Counted from the stretch's first letter, positions 1-11,805 are shown. The stretch is DNA of 64,000 nucleotides from Calonectria ilicicola (GCA_020809705.1 CP085825.1:6696001-6760000), one strand, 5' to 3'. Program-made: numbers and translations. Notes: generated by a model not told the origin, from the sequence alone.

Positions 1-1
1 A

Positions 2-700
2 ACAGAAGAGGATGTTGTTTCTAGGAAGAATGCTTATGGTGTACAGCAGAAATGGTGGGATCTACAAAGCGCTGCACTCGATTTTCTCACAAACTTGGAT
101 TATTCGAATGTTAAAAGGGCAATGCATATCCCATGGCAGGAACACATTCTATCACTTAGAGAGGCAACTGAAGGGACGGCTATCTGTGGCTTCGTGGTAT
201 TTTCTCCAAAATCCACAGAATGACCTGCATATAAGGAGCAGATCAACACTTTCATACAACATGGCTTCAACCTTTTTTACAAGAAGGTAAAAAAGGAAAT
301 TAGGATGGGGTTTAGGCTACACGTCGTTGAGTATGACACAATTGAGTCCCTTCGAGACCAATTTTCAGCTATGAAGGCTGCAAACGAATTTCCAATGGGA
401 CTTCGGCTAGACGCATTTCTGTTTGTTGATGAAGAGGCATTGCGTTCGCGGGACTCACAAAGACCCTTCCTCTGGTTATGGGAGCCACAGGATTCAGCGA
501 ATCGGTTAAAAGTGGACATTAAACACATTGTACCAACTCTGATTGCACGATTAACCCAAAGAGACCTGGCAACAGAAAAGGCCAGAAAATGGCCCTATCG
601 ACACACAACGGAACTGGATGAACTGCACAAGGCGGCCAAAAGATCACAGCCAAATGGTGGATTTGATGGGATCTGGCCACCAAGTTGGCCATCAATGTAG
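2..700 (+). CDS. Hypothetical protein, 3' part of a gene cut by the left edge
   Basis: One reading frame runs from base 2 to the TAG at 698-700, broken only by a TGA at 221-223. A 45-nt GT-AG intron (197-241) would remove that stop and keep the frame, so the likely structure is an exon from before base 1 to 196 and a second exon 242-700. The visible protein is rich in Trp and charged residues, with a segment GFRLHVVEYD followed by a Pro/Trp-rich C-terminus. I recognise no domain, signal peptide or membrane span. If the intron is not real, this is a pseudogene with one nonsense codon. The start lies outside the window. Confidence 0.5.
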
Positions 701-2298
701 CCTGGAGAAACTTTGTAGTGAGGTCTTGTATGAACCAACTGGGTTCAAATATGCCTGATTAGGGGTGTTAGTCAAGACCTTATGTTTGGATTAAGCACTT
801 CATTGAACTTTCGCAAATCAGATTCAGATTTGGTGGTAGATGAGCACAAGAAGTAGTAATCAAAGTCACCAGTGTGGGTGGTTTGTCCCCTTGTCATCCA
901 ATCTGAAAAGAATCCAATACTTCGCTCAAGGAAGAACTCTATTAGTAAAGCACCCTAATTAATTTATCTAAGTTGGCAATTAACCAAGCCATTAGTTGAG
1001 TTTATCTTGGTCAGGCAAATCATGGTTAAACCTAGTTGCATCTGCCACCGTTGTGGCTTTGGAGTTCCCTCTTGGTCGGGCCCACAATTTACCATTATAC
1101 TCGGAGATGAAACTCAAGCACGTTGAAGCCCATTTCCATTTGTAGAGCTGAGCTCCTGCCGCTCTAAGCTGAGCTCAAGCTAAGACCCCTGTAGTTTGGG
1201 CTGAGCTGAAGGTGAGCTGGATGGCTGGGCCACTTTCGGGGCCACAACACCCTTCTGTAGGACCCTAATCTGGGCGCTCCGCCTTATTCTGGGCCATGAA
1301 CCAGTTTGTGGTGCAACGGTCTCACCATGGGCGTGGCTGAGTCAATCCAACAGTGTGGGAACTTCATACAGGAACGAGCCAAAAGTCCAACCGCGCAGCT
1401 ACTAGCATTCGTCGTCCTAGAAAAGCCGCTAGGGTAAACCATGTGATTGATGGTGGGATTTTGAGACACTGATAGAGTTTTATCCCTAGTATGCGACTTC
1501 CATCTTGAGCAGGTTACAGCTTTCGAGCGCAAACCTGCGTTTTAGAAGGTCATGAGAATTTCACCTCACATTTTTCCAAAATTGAATTCCATCCACGGGC
1601 TATTTGTTGATGTTTACGTGCTCGAATATGTCATCTAATCTAGCGCAGGTTCAATAAGCGCAGCGAGTGGGGATTCAGGGGGACAGCCTGGAGTCGGCTG
1701 TGAGGACCAACACCCCCACGCTAAAATTTACACAATGGAGGGGATGATTCGATATCTTTTAGGCGCCCAAGTGGCGAGGCTTTGTGAGGGACTATTGGGG
1801 GGGAATGGAAGAAGCAGGCTGCGGCGTGTCGCTCGCGCCAGCGCTTCGTACTTGCATTTGATTGGTTAGGTTGGGGAACAGAGACGTCGGCGACGGGGAG
1901 GCGTGAAGCTAGGGACCCGTCTCTGCGACCTTGAAAAATTTTTATGGTTGTGAAGCAAACGCATATGCTTGGCGAAAAGTGTGTGATTTTATCTATTGGT
2001 CTGAGAGCGCTGTGGCTGGCCAAGAGCTGCGTGCTCTCCCTCCTGCAAGTAAGCGCCCGTATTTGTGGCTTGAGCAAATGACCAACTGATTTCTGCCCGT
2101 GTTGCCTAACGACCTTCTACCATAAAATCGTTCGTAGTGCCGTGGGTTACTCCATGACTTTTACTCTTTAATCTTCGTGTCTCATAAAGAAGCAGTAGAC
2201 CGTTCATTTTCCCTCTAACCCAACGCCGCAAACCACACTTCGAGAACCATAACTCGCAATCAACGACCCTACACCAGCAACCAAACTCTTGGCGCATA
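701..2298. other. Intergenic, no supported gene
   Basis: Open frames here are short and on inconsistent strands, and none matches a family. The stretch 1143-1220 repeats GAGCT/AGCTGAGCTC-type words several times. The last few hundred bases before 2299 should hold the promoter of the NLR-type gene, but I see no clear TATA box. Confidence 0.5.
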
Positions 2299-5200
2299 AT
2301 GACTTTCTATACGCTTTTAGAGGCCCCCTTAGGGGACTCCGCTTTATTGCACAGCATAGCCCAGAATAGTTTGATCTATGCTCTTCTCCTTTCATCAACA
2401 TATTTCCTCTGGTCAATATGGACTTTGGGTGCTCGAGGCCGTCCAAATCACTCCATTAGTGGTCATCTTATAGAGTCTATACCTATAACCTCAAAAGATG
2501 AATACAGAGGTGACTCAGAAACCAGAGACGCGACGTCACAAGACGAGGATGGGAATACTCTACATACAAGTCCTAGTCAAGAGAAGCCAGCGAAGCTTAA
2601 CACGGGAGTATCAGAGATCAAAACTCAAAAGCCAAGGTTTAACCCTGGTAAATACACCGTTGGTTGGATTTGCGCCATACAGCCAGAGTATATTGCTGCA
2701 AGATCATTACTGGACGAGAAGCATGATCGCGCCGAAAAGGTCTCTACCAACGATAAGAATATATATACTTTGGGTAAAATGGGAAACCATTACATTGTTA
2801 TTGGTGTTATGCCACATGGTGAATATGGCAGCGCTTCTGCATTAGGCACTGCAATGGGTATGCTGAGTAGCTTCCCCAATGTTAGAATTGGCCTAATGGT
2901 TGGTATCGGCGGTGGGGCTCCAAGCCCTAAAAACGACATCCGTCTTGGTGATGTTGTTGTCAGTGCACCTGGAAATGGATCTGGCGGTGTATTTCAATAT
3001 GATTTTGGGAAAAGAATTCAGGGACAGACATTCCAACCAACGGGATTTTTGGACCAGCCTCCCACATTACTGCTGGCGGCCATTGCCGATATTCAAGCAG
3101 AGTACAAACTTGATGGTCATGGCCTTGAAGACGCAATTAGTCAGGCCCTTGATAAAAAGCCACGGCTTCGAAAGGAGTATCAGCGACCAAGTGAGAGCAG
3201 CGATCAATTGTTTCAGAGCGGAGTCGTTCATTGCGAAACTGAAGGGAAGAGTTGTGCAACAACTTGCTATAAGAACCCATCAAGTTTGGTCAAAAGACGC
3301 AAACGGACCAGTGGAGAGGATAACCCAGCTATTCATTATGGTGTGATCGCCTCTGCCAACCAAGTCATGAAGGATGCCACCATCCGTGATAAACTGGCAG
3401 CAGAAAAAAATATTATGTGCTTTGAAATGGAAGCTGCAGGATTAATGAACCGCTTCCCTTGCATAGTTATTCGAGGAATCTGTGACTACTCTGATTCACA
3501 CAAGAACAAGGAGTGGCAAGGATATGCAGCAATGGTTGCAGCTACCTATGCGAAGGATCTTCTCTCTCGCATAAGTCCAAATGAGGTCGAGGCAGAAAGG
3601 CAAATATCTGTGGTATTAGAATCCAGTTAGTATCCCAAGCCACAATCCCATCTTTTCTACCCCAACCACATGCCTTCAATTGATAAATAAGGCAAGGCAT
3701 ATTAGAGTTGGTTGGTAGTATAGATTTAGATTTCATTGTATTAACTGTCAAATAGTGGAAGAAAAATTAGACCACATACATACAACCGCATATGAAAACA
3801 AGAACGCGCTTACAACTATAACATCTGACCACCAACTCGCCAAAATCAAGAATTGGCTGTCTCCACCAGATCCTTCGGTTAATGCCAGGCTCGCAAAGGA
3901 GCGTCGGCACAACGGAACTGGAACCTGGATATTTGATACGCCGGCCTTTAAGGAATGGAAGCTCGGAACGAGGCGACACCTATGGCTTTACAGCCGTGCA
4001 GGATGCGGCAAGACTGTACTAAGTGCTACAATTCTTGACCATCTTTTGCAATCAAAGTCGCATAATACGCTCTACTTCTTCTTTGACTTCAATGATAGCG
4101 GAAAGCAGACCTTGAGGAACCTTCAATGCTCTCTGGCGTTTCAGTTATATTGTTTATGGGGTGAAACTTCAAAGAAACTTGACAGTCTTTACGTCTCCCA
4201 TGACAATGGAAAGAAAGAGCTTGAAACAAGTGCCTTATCAGAATATATTAAATCGGAAGCCGAAAGGAATAGGAAGACATATATACTTATCGATGCTCTA
4301 GATGAGTGTACAACAAAAGAGCAAGATGTTCTTGGATGGTTGGAATATCTTGCTTCCGGAAATTCCCAGCTTATTGTAACCGGTCGCCCAGAAGCTGAAT
4401 TTAGACGTGGAATACCCAGCTTTTTTCAAGAGGCAAATTGCATCTTACTTGACAACAATGCAATTAACATAGACATACAGTCCTACGTCACAGCAAGACT
4501 CGAGCAAGATTTTAAGGGCCAGATTCTATCTCAGGATCTTCAACATGAAATTCGGGACAAAGTTGGAAATGGAGCCGATGGAATGTAAGTCACAACAAAT
4601 ACCATCAATATATCTAATATATCCACCTAACCTTAGTCATAGGTTTCGATGGGCGGCTTGTCAGCTAGACAGTCTTGCTAGATGCCTAAGTGCCTTTGAT
4701 ATTAAGGTGGCTCTGGAATCTTTACCCAAGGACTTAAATGAAACTTACGATCGAATGTTTGAGGGTATACTAGAAGAATACCGGAGCGGCGCGATTCGCC
4801 TTCTGCAGTTTCTAGTCTATACAAAGAGACCAATGAAATTATTGGAAGCTGTCGAAGTGATTGCCACGGAAATGGACAAAAAGCCTTATGGATTCCATGA
4901 GGATCGCAGACTATATAAACCAGGCAATATTCTGAAATACTGTCCTGGTTTTATATCAGTCACTCATATTGGGGATCCAACGGATGAGACGGCGGAACTT
5001 CATCTTACACACTTCTCAGTGAAAGAATATCTGATCAACATCAAGAAAGACCAGTTTTCACTGGAATCTGCCAGCATAGTCATTACCAAGACATGCTTGA
5101 CTTATCTTACAGAAATCGAAAATCTAGATGAGACAAACAGGGTGTCTTTTCCAATGGCGAGGTATGCGGCAGAGTTCTGGATGTATTATGCTAAGCCAAT

Positions 5201-6257
5201 AGGGGGATTGGAAGACATCATTGACAAAGCAGTTATCTTTTTACAAGATGCAACAACATTCCAGCGATGGTGTCGATTATACCAAGCGGACCAAGAATGG
5301 CTTAATGACCCAGGGCCTCCTCGGGCATCTAACCTTTACTATGCCTGTCTGGGCGGACTCGTCGAGGTTGTAAGAAAGTTGGTAAGCAGGGTGTCGAATA
5401 TCAACGCACGAGAAGGCTTCTACGGTAGCGCTCTTTGTGCTGCCTCAGCAAGAGGCCACCAAGAGACTGTTCAGCTATTGCTACACCACAATGCTAAGAT
5501 TAATGCACAAATCGATAATCATGGTAATGCTCTTCAAGTTGCCTCAAGGGAAGGCTGTCAAGAGATCGTTCAACTATTGATAGACCGTGGAGCCGATATT
5601 GATGCACAGGGTGGTGATTTTAATACTGCTCTTTGTGCTGCCTCAGCAAGAGGCCACCGGGAGATCGTGCAACTGTTGATAAACTGCGGAGCTAATGTTA
5701 ATGCTCAAAATAAATATGGTTCCGATGCTCTGAAAGTTGCCTCAATGGGAGGCTATAAAGAGATTGTTGAACTATTATTAAAACATGGAGCCGATATCGA
5801 CGCCGATGAATACAAGTATGGCAACGCTCTCTATATTGCTTCAAAAAGTGGCCACCCAGAGATTGTGCAACTATTGATAGACCGCGGAGCCGATGTCAAT
5901 ACACAAGGGGGCTACTATGGTAACGCTCTCCAAGCTGCCTCAGCAAGAGGTCACCGAGAGACTGTTCAACTATTAATAGACAATAAAGCCAATATCAATA
6001 CACAGGGCGGCGATTGTGGTAACGCTCTTTATGCTGCTTCAGCAGGAGGCCACCAAGAGATTGTTCAACTGTTGATAGACAATGGAGCTGATATTAATGC
6101 AGAAGGCGGCGATTACGGTAATTGTCTCCAAGCTGCCTTGGAGGAAGGCCACCAAGAGATTGTTCAACTATTAATAGACAATGGAGCTGATATTAATGCA
6201 GAAGGCGGCGATTACGGTAATTGTCTCCAAGCTGCCTTTGAGGAAGGCCACCAATAG
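2299..6257 (+). CDS. NLR-type receptor: PNP_UDP-NACHT-ankyrin protein
   Basis: Predicted exons are 2299-3625, 3756-4584 and 4643-6257 (1256 aa), with donors GTTAGT and GTAAGT and acceptors AATAG and CATAG; phases close. The N-terminus has a hydrophobic span (about residues 24-43) and a low-complexity linker. A nucleoside-phosphorylase-like domain follows, starting at YTVGWICAIQPEY and including GIGGGAP and the FEMEAAGLMNRFP segment. The NACHT ATPase shows Walker A (SRAGCGKTVLS) and Walker B (ILIDALDE). The C-terminus is an ankyrin array. This is a classic fungal STAND/NLR layout, used in non-self recognition and regulated cell death; the role here is inferred. The usual start of this family is just before YTVGW, so the roughly 115-residue extension with a possible membrane anchor is unusual. 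The ORF ends at a TAG inside an ankyrin unit. Confidence 0.9.
5417..6257 (+). repeat. Ankyrin repeat array, last units nearly identical
   Basis: About eight full 33-residue ankyrin units and a ninth cut short by the stop, each built on a YGNALxAAS-GH-EIVQLL frame. The two units at about 6048-6146 and 6147-6245 differ at only about three of 99 bases, which implies a recent duplication or gene conversion. After the TAG at 6255-6257 the frame continues for 14 more residues of ankyrin consensus (IVQLLIDCGAN) before another stop. Confidence 0.85.
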
Positions 6258-7028
6258 ATTGTTCAACTGTTGATAGACTGCGGAGCCAATAAAAGAGCAA
6301 ATTGAGCTGATGGATATTAGCTATAAGAGGTTACCACGATGGATGGGTACTTGACTGGTGACCTTACTCTAGATAAGACCATTATAAAAGTGTTTTCAGC
6401 GACTAGTTCGAAAAGGTTTTCGAGTCATCATCCTCACTCCAATCGCTTTGAGAATGGAAGCATAGGTAGTGAGTCAGACTTTCGCAACCGTTTTTTAAAG
6501 CCATCTAGAAACATAGTTATCAAAGTATATCATTTGGCAGCCTACGATATACAATCATTGTGCACATCAATATCAATAAAGTTTGGTTAGACAGAGATTA
6601 TGTAAAGCAAAAATCGATATGGCCTTAAGTATGTTACAAAGGGTTATATATTAGTTTCAGATTTGCCCATTTTTCTGGTTACCCTATGAATAGCAAACAA
6701 ACAAGAAAACAAAAATAGATAAATGTAACAAAATGAGAGAACGTGATTATCTTGAAAATTACTTCCCTAGGAAGTTTCTTTTGGAGAGCCTACACAACCA
6801 TCTCGGACATTCCTTCCCTCAGGAATTTCTTAGAAGAGTCTACTTAATTACCTCGTAAAGTCTCTGTACGGTGTATTGGTTAAATGCTATTGTAATATTA
6901 AGAAGAAACATTATGCCCTCAATATTTTATCTATACTATCTACATATGGACTTTCTTATTAACTATATTAGTAGATGGACTTGTTAATAGTTTGAATGAC
7001 AGTGCTTCCTATACCTTAGAATATGCGC
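6258..7028. other. Intergenic, AT-rich, no gene
   Basis: Apart from the short ankyrin remnant after the stop, the sequence is AT-rich with no convincing coding frame. It probably holds the 3' ends of the NLR-type gene and the converging HET gene. Confidence 0.5.
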
Positions 7029-8627
7029 CTATACAATAGGGATTGTCCGGTGACATGCTCTAATAGGTTCATGGTCTGGCTCAAAAAAGACCACTGCTAC
7101 GCCTATCCGACGGAAGAAATACGGATTATCATCTGTTGGGACTAGGATCGGAGCGAAATGGATCTGTTCGTGTTCACAAATTAGTTGCCGGTTCACATGT
7201 AAGGGACCTGTAATGCATCGGCCTACCCCATAGCCTGAAGGTAATAACGGCACGACGACCGGATCGAACGGAGGTTGACGACTATGAGCTATTTAGTCAT
7301 GTTACAAAAAGCATGGTAAAATAATTTATAATTACCTCTGAGACTCTATATATTCTGATTTTGAAGTAGCGAGGAAGGCCAGAATCGCGATCCCAGAATG
7401 CATCGTGTGCATGGCCGCGATGCCTATTTTTCCGGGGGGAGCAACGCTTTGAATGTATTGCATTGGAGCTTCTCGATAGAATTGAGTCCAGGATATAATA
7501 GAATCAAAATTAAGCTCCTGAAACTCAGTTGGTCTGTTGACTATATCGGTGGAGATTTCGCAAGTCGCAAGCGGTCCCTGCACCTCAGGAATGCTAGATG
7601 TCTCAATTGTTATCTGAGCAAGTGAATCGTATGGACGACGAAGGATTTCATGTCAAAGATGTGATTTCGGCCTTCTATCGAGGCCCATGACCAGGAGGGA
7701 ATACTCGCCGTGCTGTCTGATATTGATGCCGGGTATAGTAGCATTCACAAAAGTTGGAGAGTGATGTGATTCAAACATTCCAAAGAAATATCGATCCCCC
7801 GTCGCTTGTTTGAGAGCACGACATAGTCCTTCTATTGCGGGTAGCCTATCTGTTATGTATGTGACTTTTAGCAACGAAAAGTTCTCAACAATGCTGTCCC
7901 ATTCCGGAAAATCGCCTATATTAATAGCATCCCGTTCGGTGACTGAAAGTTTGCTACATTTCCATATCATGCCGCCTTGCATAAAATAAAGCATTCGCCA
8001 GGCGAGATATCGCTCCTGAAAAACCCATCCTCTTCGGTAGAGAGGCCACCATAACGGATCATATTCGTCGAATATCCTTGGCGATAACCACATCAAGCTT
8101 CCTGACTCTCTCGTAGAAAGGGTAAAAGGTAAGGGAACTGCAATCGGACAACGAGGTGCCTCAGAAAAGCAACCTTGGCCTGGGTCGCTAGCTCCAGCGG
8201 CAGCAATCACCAAAAAGGCCTTCTCACAGACGTCTGCCATCTCAGATGACTCTGACTCCCAATCTGTTTTATCACGTTGAATAATGCAAAGGGCATCAAT
8301 CCACAGGTAATGGATGCCGATTTGCCGCGTTATTATGATTGCATCTTTGAAGGTTTTTGGTAATCTGTCTATTGAAATTCCGGTTCGATGATCGGCAATA
8401 TTATCCCTCGTAGTCATCATCTGGTTATTCTTCGTGCCCCAACAATAGCTCAAAGCACAAAATCTGCCCTTTAGGTCCTGTGTTTCGATAAGATAGATAA
8501 GATCACTATTGGAATCGCCAATGTTCAAGACTCGTGTAGGCAGCAATATATTGAGCTCGTCATCTGTCGAAGTCCCCGATAGAGTACTTGCACAACTATT
8601 ATGTTCTCTAAGGCAGTTCCTAATCAT
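7029..8627 (-). CDS. HET-domain protein, C-terminal frame broken
   Basis: The HET (heterokaryon incompatibility) domain is clear: ALSYCWG, LWIDALCIIQ and GWVFQERYLAWRMLYF appear in order. HET proteins trigger fungal cell death after non-self recognition. The first frame runs 8627-7653 and hits a TGA. Around 7660-7710 the diagnostic PSWSWASIEG motif lies in a different frame. The first frame then resumes (GPLATCEIS) and joins by a good 54-nt intron (7282-7335, GTAATT...CATAG) to a last exon at 7281-7029 carrying FFRRIGVAVVFFEP. The upstream frame therefore needs two compensating shifts, so this is either a decayed gene or carries two indel errors. More N-terminal sequence probably lies upstream of 8627. 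It converges on the NLR-type gene. Confidence 0.75.
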
Positions 8628-8742
8628 TGAATTAATCTAAGAGAACGCCTCGGGTGAATCATCTGCCAGTAGTGGACGGGTAGTGCATATTTCGCCAGAG
8701 GAGGCAGGTCGAGACCCTGGTCCACAGATTTTAAGTATGCAT

Positions 8743-9010
8743 TCAAAATTTATAAAGATTATTAAGATCCTCACCACTTTCGCACCACATAGACAGGTGA
8801 ATATCGTGTCTGCTCATTGGGGGGCGAAGACTCGCCGTTGTTAGCGGACGAGCCAGGTGATCAAAGCTCCCCAATGCTCCATAAAATACTCGTACTTGGT
8901 TGTAGGTTGCAACCTTAGAAGTCGAGTAGTTTGTTTTTTTTCGTCTGCTCCTGGCTGCCACATTGCCGCCGAAGTAATCCGAAATCATCTTGCAGAAATG
9001 GCACCCTGAG
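8743..9010 (-). CDS. Possible upstream exon of the HET gene
   Basis: An open frame on the minus strand begins after a CCTCAG acceptor near 9010 with GCHFCKMISDYFGG. This resembles the CxxC leader seen at the N-terminus of many HET-domain proteins. It ends near a GTGAGG donor-like site. Its join to the main HET exon could not be settled by hand. Confidence 0.35.
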
Positions 9011-10023
9011 GTTGGTGGCCAGAGTCATATCGTCGTAGAAGGTAGATACGCCGGTCGCACAAACACAACACTAGGCGCCTGAATTACTTTGATCTCAGGT
9101 CCCGTGACGTGAAAAGGGAAAGAAACCTGCAAATCAGCAATGAGAAAATTGCACTGCTGCCTAAACCCCACTTTCTTGGCCATAAATTTGGGCGAGCGAT
9201 GTAAGATGAACAACATGTATGCTTTATGAAGCTAATAAAAAGAAATCGTAATTATACCCGAGCAACACTTGGATCTTGAATGATGCTGTGCTGTAAATTG
9301 TGATGGGATATGAACAGTGGCACGTATTTCATGGGAGGGGATGAGGCAGTCAGCAAAGATACAGGGCTAATCTAATCTATTAACTCCACCATTCGTCTCA
9401 TCGTGAATGCAGTCAGTCCATTACAAATGAAGTCTTTTCGCTCCGGAAGGAATCCTCTCTAAAAAAAAAAAAAACATATCATATATTGAACGAAGGATCA
9501 ACCAGCTTTGGTCAGTTCCGGAGTCGTTGGTCGGACAACACTTAAACGCAGAGGACATTGTTGAGTAACCAGTCAAGCTGTAACCCAAGGTCAACAGTCA
9601 TGTATCTCCGACTCCACGGCGTGGAGCTCAAATAGCGCCCCCCAGAGAACATTCACTGTCCCAAAAACGAAAATCTCTTTTACTACATGGTTAATCACAA
9701 TTCGGGATTTCCTTGTCGCGGATTTGAGACAGGACACATCATTTCTGTAAATTTGACCTCTTTTACCGCAGTCTATTTATTTTTGCATCTAGACCTATAG
9801 AATGGGGAGTGTAAACACATGCCGGGGAGACTTTTGTGGCTTTTCTCGTTCTCAGTGATTGAATGTTTTGAGTGTAGTAGCACTAATTGGGCGTGTTGGC
9901 GGAGAAATTCTGACGTGGAATCAACCTCGACGCGTGGTTCTATATATATAAATTTGAGGTTTCAAGAAATGGTCCGACTAAATCCACATGGCAGCCCGAG
10001 AAAATGCAGTCGAAATGTCTGCA
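9011..10023. other. Intergenic, no supported gene
   Basis: A 63-codon minus-strand frame at 9025-9216 could be HET leader sequence but has no recognisable motif. A poly-A run lies near 9461-9474. Nothing else is supported. Confidence 0.4.
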
Positions 10024-10227
10024 TTAAGCAGAAGCGACATCGTTGAAGACCATGGGAGTGTTTGGTGGGCAAGTGTCGAAGCTTGGGCAATCACAAGTTT
10101 GGCCCGCCTTAAGGTCAGAGCAAGTGATTATCGGTTTGCTGACGTCGCAGCAGCAGCATGCGTTGCTCTCTTGGCCAAGCGCAAAGCTAGCCATGAGGAG
10201 GGTGCTGAAGATGGAGAGGATTTGCAT
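10024..10227 (-). CDS. Small secreted cysteine-rich protein (67 aa)
   Basis: A single-exon 67-residue ORF. Residues 1-18 (MQILSIFSTLLMASFALG) form a typical signal peptide. The mature part of about 49 residues has eight cysteines, beginning with a run of four (ACCCCD) and continuing as single or spaced Cys (TC...TCDC...TC). Length, signal and even Cys count match fungal small secreted pro-effector or antimicrobial-like proteins, probably disulfide-bonded. I do not recognise the family. It sits alone between long noncoding stretches, which is common for such genes. Confidence 0.7.
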   Translation of the reverse strand: MQILSIFSTLLMASFALGQESNACCCCDVSKPIITCSDLKAGQTCDCPSFDTCPPNTPMVFNDVASA

Positions 10228-11805
10228 TTTGCTTTTGTAAAAGGACTTGAAAAAGATATTCTGTAGTGATTTTTGAACGGTTTGAATTTAGAATAGTAAA
10301 TATTTGGGGATTGGATTCAGCTCAATGCTTTAAGTTTATGCTGGTTCGTGGGATCATTTTATATTTCAGACTAGATTTCGCCCGAACAAAATCTTTCTTG
10401 GCGCATGATTGACCTAGCACAGTGCTTAATGTCAGTATGGTGTATTCTTGGGGAACTAGCCACTCTGCTGGGGTCTTGGCCATTATGCTGTCTCAGTGAG
10501 AAACCGAGCCACCATAATTAAGCTTATGGCTCGTATACACAATGCCAAAGCGCCACGCCAAGCCCACGATCAGACATTTCAGTTTTTCTTTTTGACGAAT
10601 CTCGCCAGTGTAGGTTGCGAATCTTGATCACTGCAATATTTCATTAGTACCCATGTTCGTAATTCTCTGTCCTGTCCATTCACTACGCATTTACTCAAAT
10701 TGTTGACACTCCCAGATGTCTGTATTAAGCCAGAAAAATGATGCCCAAGACTTTCAGATCAAATTAAGGTTTACTATCCCTAACTCAATTATATTTATGA
10801 CATCATTCGTCTCATATATCTTAACCTCGACGAACTGCCGATGTCCCGAGGGTCCCGAGACCCGAAATTGAACGCTGGAAATATCCTCCCTTCCACAAAA
10901 ATAAAATGCAAAATGTACGAAAATAGATGCCAGCGCCAATAATAGCAACTATAAGCAGTCTCTAGACTCATGCACGCACAAACTGTCAGGCACCCGCTAT
11001 TAGTACCAGCAACAATGGTCCCGAGCTCCCAGGGAATTAATCCCAAGTTTGAGCCTGACTAAGGCGTACCTGACAAGGGCGCACCTGACAGCAGACGATT
11101 TCTACACGCAAATCAGCTCGGATAATAACTTTATTCCATTCCGCTTCTTCTCTTTTGTGTATTGATATGACTACCAGACCCGGGATTTGCCTCTCCTATT
11201 ACCAAACCCTCATCCAGTCACAATTATGCTTTAGAATATACTCTTATCCAATGTGGGGCTCAATTGATACAAAATTTGGATCGACGTTAGTGGATCCAGG
11301 GGTTTAGATGGACGGTTTCATCTCAGGTTGCAGCTCAAACAATGTAAAGATCGAGATTGGATGAAACCCAGAGCCTAAATTTACATGTAGTCAAATCAAT
11401 TGATGTGTAAAGCATTTACATATAAGTGTAGAGTTTCAAGCGTCTATGCTAGCACGACCAAATAGACAGTCCATTACTAGGATGAATCTTAGTTGAAGTC
11501 GTACCTGTTTGTCCCTCGAACATAAACGATTGTTTTTTTTTTAAAAAAAAGTTAGTTAGAGGGCGACAGGAAAATATAGAGGAGCTGCAATATTTTAAGG
11601 ATCGTGTGCGTGCCATCATGGGATTACAGAGCAGACTAGTGAAACTAATGAAATGCATAAAACTTTTGTCTTGACATTGGTTAAATGAGCATGAAGTGAG
11701 TGGGGGATTTTTTTTTTTTTGCAAGCTAAACTCTTGGAAAAAGGTCAAGCGTGTTATGTTGTCGAATGAAGAATTTGTGTGGTCTCATTTTGGTCTGAAG
11801 AGCTT
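10228..11805. other. Intergenic, no supported gene
   Basis: No frame with family support. A short imperfect tandem repeat of a CCTGAC-AAGGCG-type unit occurs at about 11053-11092. Homopolymer T/A runs lie near 11530-11550 and 11709-11720. Confidence 0.45.

Noticed and set aside
277..528. Minus-strand ORF opposite the left-edge gene
   Set aside because: Shadow of the plus-strand frame; no domain or signal.
1721..2446. Minus-strand ORFs upstream of the NLR-type gene
   Set aside because: No family likeness, overlap the start of a strong gene, and codon pattern is unconvincing.
6339..6590. 83-codon plus-strand ORF after the ankyrin array
   Set aside because: Low-complexity, no motif, not continuous with the receptor frame.
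9819..10266. Plus-strand ORFs over the small secreted protein
   Set aside because: The minus-strand ORF has a clean signal peptide and Cys pattern; the plus-strand ones do not.
11449..11748. 99-codon minus ORF near poly-T runs
   Set aside because: Built from homopolymers, no support.
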